This document shows, piece after piece, positions 60,736 through 64,000 of a stretch of 64,000 nucleotides of DNA. The notes under the pieces are model-generated. The model saw only the letters and a program-made list of their open reading frames with translations, had not been told where the DNA came from and searched no databases. Within the stretch, counting starts at the first letter, position 1. Each line of letters begins with the position of its first letter. The position numbers and the translations under genes are program-made. The stretch is from the NCBI GenBank assembly GCA_964445815.1, contig CAYULW010000009.1, positions 1-64,000 of the forward strand, written 5' to 3'. The stretch is from CAYULW01 sp964445815 (lineage in GTDB: Bacteria; Bacteroidota; Bacteroidia; Flavobacteriales_E; Vicingaceae).

Positions 60736-63051
60736 TTAGAAAGGATAGCCGATACCAAAGTTAAGATTACTGTTTTTCCATTGGACTTTAAACTCTTCAG
60801 GATGAATTTCACCCGGATCTTTAACCGGGACGGCCCAGTCTAACCTGAAAATAAAGAAAGTGAAGTTAAAGCGTAACCCAATACCTGAACCAATGGCGAC
60901 CCCCCGCCACAGAGAATTGATTCTAAAGTCGGTATCTTCTCTGGTGTCTTTTTGGTCGATATTCCATATGTTACCTGCATCTACAAAGGTTGCTCCTTCA
61001 ATAACATTGGTAATGCCAAAACGGTATTCCAAGTTGGTTTCCAAATGCATATTGCCAATTTGATCAACGATTAGTGATGCCGAGTCTGGTAGATTGCCCG
61101 GACCAAGTTGTCTGGCTTGCCATGCTCTTATTCCATTGGCTCCACCTGCATAGAAACTTTTTTCAAAGGGTAAAGAGATTGAGTTACCATATGGACGACC
61201 CAAGCCGGATGTAATGCGATATACCATTTGATTTTCATTGAAGTTTTGATAAAACCTAAAGTCAATATCTGTTCTGAGGTATTGAGCATAACGTATTCCT
61301 GAAATTTCTCTAAAACCTTCCTGATTTTTAGGAAGGTTCAGAGGTCCCTCTAAAGTGGAAAGTAAATTGCCTGCCGTTTCAACATTTCCTCTAAAAAAGA
61401 AGTGATTCTTTAGCTTAGAGTTGGATTGCGTATTAAGAATAAAACTATATCGTGCAGCAAGAATCAAATTATCTGTGTAGGTATTCCTCAAAAAAGGATT
61501 TCTGATGTCTTCTAAAAGAGCTTTAAACTCTGCACTTGGATTCAACTTAATGTACGAAAAGTCGATGGGTTGGATAATGTGTGTCTTCGTAGGTGTTTCA
61601 TTCCATGCATAAGAAATGTAAGTTTTAGATACATTTCTTTCGTAATCAGGCCGTTGTTGAATGTTGAAGGAGGTACTGAAGGTTGTTCTTGGATTTCCTT
61701 TTTGGGATAGAGATGTGGTTTTAAAAGGAAGAAGAAAGCGGGGAACTTCTAAATTGATTTCCGGGCCAAACTCGAACGTATTAAATGGAAAGAATCCGGT
61801 GATGGCTTGTTGATCTCCCTCATCCGTCAAAATTTGTTGCGATTCTAAACCACCGGCAATCCTGATGTTGAGTAATTCTGCTCCCCGAAAAGTATTCTTA
61901 TTTGAAAAATTGAGGTTTGCATTAATACCGAGATTTCCTCCATTATTGGTACCCTCTGATTGAATGGCATATGATTTTTGTTTGTTTAGTGATAAATCGA
62001 TGTAAGCCACAAGACCATTGTCGTTTTGGAAGTTTTGGTCATAAGTAATGCTAACCAATGAAAAGATGCGTAATCCTGAAAGATTTCGATAAGTGAGTTC
62101 CTGTAAATCTTGTCGATAAAGATCATTTGGTCTAACGTAGATGAGCCCCGCAAGGACTTCAGGACGTACTTTAGGTTCTCCTGAAAAAATAAAGCTCAGG
62201 TTTTCTACCGTTATGGTATCTATATTTTGATCGCTATTTCTCAAGTTGCGGTAATCGATACGAACGATCACCTCTTTTATGTTATAGGTCTGATGAGGTA
62301 CTTCATAAATTGAATCTGATGGACCTGTTCGCCGATCATTTAAAATTTCGGTGCTAAGGTTTGCTTCACGTTTTGCTACTGAGGTATCGGCCTTGAACTG
62401 AACATACTCCTTTGTAAACTTATAGTATCCTCTGTTTTTCAATGCTTTCTCGATTCGCTTTCTTTCTTTACTTAGAATCTCGATATCAAAAGGTTCATTG
62501 GATTTGATATTCGTTTTTTGAATGGTTTCGTTATAAATTCGATTGATCTCAGAATCTTCTATCTTGGCACTTACTTTATTGATCTTATACCTTTTGCCGG
62601 CATTGATAAGATAGTTGAGCTTAACTTTCTTTTTTCCAATAGTATCAAAGCTCGCAGATACTTCATTTTCGTAATATCCTCGAGTGTTAAGGTAATTGCT
62701 CATTAGCTCAACGGATGGCTGAACCAGAGTTGAGTCAAAAATAACAGGGGCTTCTCCAATGTTGTTTCGGATTTTACTTTCCTCTTTGTGATAATACATA
62801 TTGTAAACGCCCAAATAAAGTCGGAAAACACCAAGAAGTTTTCGATTTGGTTTTTGTTTCGATAGAGAATAGAGCTCTTCTTTAAGCAGACTCTGCTCTT
62901 TGTACTTTAGTTTTACTTTAGATAAAAGAAATTCATCCTTCTTTAGGTGCTTTGTGGGTTGGCAAGAAGAGAATAGAAAGCTAATAACAAGTAGTGATAA
63001 TACTGTATTTTTGATCTTGTTGGCAAGCTTTATGAAAGAGCGCTTCCGCAT
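60736..63051 (-). CDS. Lipidated TamA/BamA family protein (TamL-like)
   Basis: 771 residues. Lipobox FLFSSC places the lipid Cys at residue ~30, unusual for an OMP85 protein elsewhere but typical of Bacteroidota TamL. POTRA-like regions cover ~50-360 (INAGKRYKINKVSAKIEDSEI, IKEVIVRIDYRNLRN, LAGLIYVRPNDLY). The barrel follows (~370-771) with LPFEKSFYAGGANGIRAWQARQLGPG (loop 6 region, ~650-675) and the final hydrophobic strand ending in aromatic F. It assists outer-membrane protein insertion or lipid transport, probably with a TamB partner not seen here. A near-match -7 box (TAATTTCG) ends four bases before the ATG. Confidence 0.9.
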   Translation of the reverse strand: MRKRSFIKLANKIKNTVLSLLVISFLFSSCQPTKHLKKDEFLLSKVKLKYKEQSLLKEELYSLSKQKPNRKLLGVFRLYLGVYNMYYHKEESKIRNNIGEAPVIFDSTLVQPSVELMSNYLNTRGYYENEVSASFDTIGKKKVKLNYLINAGKRYKINKVSAKIEDSEINRIYNETIQKTNIKSNEPFDIEILSKERKRIEKALKNRGYYKFTKEYVQFKADTSVAKREANLSTEILNDRRTGPSDSIYEVPHQTYNIKEVIVRIDYRNLRNSDQNIDTITVENLSFIFSGEPKVRPEVLAGLIYVRPNDLYRQDLQELTYRNLSGLRIFSLVSITYDQNFQNDNGLVAYIDLSLNKQKSYAIQSEGTNNGGNLGINANLNFSNKNTFRGAELLNIRIAGGLESQQILTDEGDQQAITGFFPFNTFEFGPEINLEVPRFLLPFKTTSLSQKGNPRTTFSTSFNIQQRPDYERNVSKTYISYAWNETPTKTHIIQPIDFSYIKLNPSAEFKALLEDIRNPFLRNTYTDNLILAARYSFILNTQSNSKLKNHFFFRGNVETAGNLLSTLEGPLNLPKNQEGFREISGIRYAQYLRTDIDFRFYQNFNENQMVYRITSGLGRPYGNSISLPFEKSFYAGGANGIRAWQARQLGPGNLPDSASLIVDQIGNMHLETNLEYRFGITNVIEGATFVDAGNIWNIDQKDTREDTDFRINSLWRGVAIGSGIGLRFNFTFFIFRLDWAVPVKDPGEIHPEEFKVQWKNSNLNFGIGYPF

Positions 63052-63075
63052 GTTGCGAAATTAAGCTAATCTCTA

Positions 63076-63813
63076 ATGTTAAGTAAAAGTCAGGAAAAAT
63101 ATATAAGAAGTCTTCATCAAAAAAAGAAAAGGCAAGAGGCTCGTCAGTTTATTATCGAGGGAAAGAAACTGCTAGAAGAGGCAATAAACAGCGGAGTTGA
63201 AATTCGTCAGATCTTCCTTGATGAAAAAAGGCAGAAAGATTATCAATGGTTAGGGCCTTTCTTGAAAAAAGCGATTCTTGTTTCAGAGCGGGAGTTTAAA
63301 AAAATATCTCAATTGGAGTCTCCACCTGGAAGTTTGGCAATACTGGATTTCTTAACAATTGACCAGCAAACGTCTCCAATTATTTTAGCCTTGGATGATA
63401 TAAGAGATCCCGGCAACTTTGGAACAATGATTCGCTCTGCCGAATGTTTTGGTGTGAATGAAATATGGTGTTCGGAGAATACGGTTGACGAGTACAATGC
63501 TAAAGTTGTTCAGGCAAGTATGGGTTCTATTTTTAGGGTAAAAATTAAAAGGGGAAAGCTAGATCGGATGTTGTCCGGTGCAGGTCGGCATATATATAGC
63601 AGTCATTTGAGTGGCGATGACATCTATACGCTTGATTTGAAACAGCCGGCTGTTCTTATTATCGGTAGTGAATCGCATGGTGTAAGTCATGAAATTGATC
63701 AATTGTCTCATGTGAAAATTAAGATTCCGCAGCAAGGGGAAGTAGAATCTTTGAATGCTGCAATTGCTTGCAGTGTTCTATTGGCTGAGTTTAATCGACA
63801 AGCAAAATTTTGA
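63076..63813 (+). CDS. SpoU/TrmH family RNA methyltransferase
   Basis: 245 residues. The N-terminal substrate-binding domain (~5-85; SKSQEKYIRSLHQKKKRQEARQFIIEGKKLLEEA) is followed by the knotted SPOUT domain with LALDDIRDPGNFGTMIRSAECFG (motif 1), IIGSESHGVS (motif 2) and VESLNAAIACSVLLAEF (motif 3). It 2'-O-methylates ribose in rRNA or tRNA; the site is unknown. Divergent from the TamL-like gene with a 24-bp gap. Confidence 0.94.
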   Translation: MLSKSQEKYIRSLHQKKKRQEARQFIIEGKKLLEEAINSGVEIRQIFLDEKRQKDYQWLGPFLKKAILVSEREFKKISQLESPPGSLAILDFLTIDQQTSPIILALDDIRDPGNFGTMIRSAECFGVNEIWCSENTVDEYNAKVVQASMGSIFRVKIKRGKLDRMLSGAGRHIYSSHLSGDDIYTLDLKQPAVLIIGSESHGVSHEIDQLSHVKIKIPQQGEVESLNAAIACSVLLAEFNRQAKF

Positions 63814-63824
63814 TCAAATTGAAC

Positions 63825-64000
63825 TTAATGAGGCAGCTCTAATCGAACCCATGCAGGCATATGATCGCTAATATCGAATTCCGCCTTTTTGTAGATGGTT
63901 TTTCGTTGTGATGTGCCAATTTGGTCAATGCTTTTTTGATGCAGTGCATTTGAGATGAGATCGGCAATATTAAAAACACCATAGTCAAAGCCATCAGCCA
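63825..64000 (-). CDS. Endonuclease/exonuclease/phosphatase family protein, C-terminal fragment
   Basis: Partial: about 58 C-terminal codons read on the minus strand from the window edge to a TAA at 63825-63827. The peptide ends in FDISDHMPAWVRLELPH; the SDHMPxW motif contains the catalytic Asp-His of the EEP (DNase I-like) superfamily. ADGFDYGVFNIADLISNALHQK precedes it. The N-terminus lies outside. Convergent with the methyltransferase gene (11-bp gap). Confidence 0.8.
   Translation of the reverse strand, partial: ADGFDYGVFNIADLISNALHQKSIDQIGTSQRKTIYKKAEFDISDHMPAWVRLELPH

Overview
The window looks like a chromosomal segment of a Bacteroidota bacterium, most probably Flavobacteriales or a close relative. 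The evidence is low G+C by eye, the Bacteroidota promoter element TAnnTTTG in front of many genes, a short (288 residue) primary sigma factor, a T9SS C-terminal sorting domain, and several families largely confined to the phylum (Porin_10-like porin, DUF2911, DUF2452, a lipidated TamA). Almost everything is vertically inherited housekeeping sequence. One short accessory island lies at about 51.9-54.4 kb.

Layout. 0-0.3 kb: 3' end of a 23S rRNA gene, 5S rRNA and a terminator. 0.36-10.6 kb: putative porin, the exported protein usually mislabelled asparagine synthetase B, dnaB, a propeller-like lipoprotein, accA, ispE, an LptF/LptG permease and tgt. 10.7-13.0 kb: glycosyltransferase, ECF sigma factor and rsmG, tightly packed. 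13-18 kb: DUF2911 protein, yaaA, DUF2452, apbE with a small Cys-rich membrane protein, mazG and a 2-Cys peroxiredoxin. 18-24 kb: ZIP transporter, methyltransferase, a SiaB/SiaC signalling pair and a large TerB/FHA-like/ABCG fusion. 24-31 kb: lipoprotein, sodium:solute symporter, THUMP methyltransferase and priA. 31-34.6 kb: a probable copper/heme cluster of a Cys/His-rich small protein, an MbnP-like protein with a T9SS tail and two di-heme peroxidases. 34.6-39.5 kb: a MarR-GNAT fusion with visible operators, then a compact minus-strand run of six genes. 39.6-45.8 kb: sulfotransferase, EreA/ChaN-like protein, MscS channel, two tRNAs followed by a hairpin array, DUF2797, and threonine aldolase. 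46-51.9 kb: pyrR-pyrB, a STAS protein, ribonuclease Z, a DEAD-box helicase and a lysine/alanine-dehydrogenase-like enzyme. 51.9-54.4 kb: the island, with a proteasome-like Ntn hydrolase and a DUF3800-like gene bounded by palindromes. 54.4-64 kb: a run of core genes read on the minus strand in the order fba, accD, rpsO, pnp, rpoD, rpe, then a TamL-like OMP85 lipoprotein, a SpoU methyltransferase and the C-terminus of an endonuclease/exonuclease/phosphatase.

Two themes stand out. First, a perfect or near-perfect -7 box sits only 4-10 nt before the start codon of about a dozen genes (dnaB, pyrR, the THUMP methyltransferase, the DEAD helicase, rpe and others), which predicts leaderless mRNAs and also settles several start codons. 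Second, the most unusual candidates are the stand-alone Thr-Asp-Lys Ntn hydrolase with its palindrome-flanked DUF3800 neighbour, the MbnP/MbnH-like cluster with a surface-sorting tail, the hairpin array behind the tRNA genes, and the MarR operator pair that straddles its own promoter.
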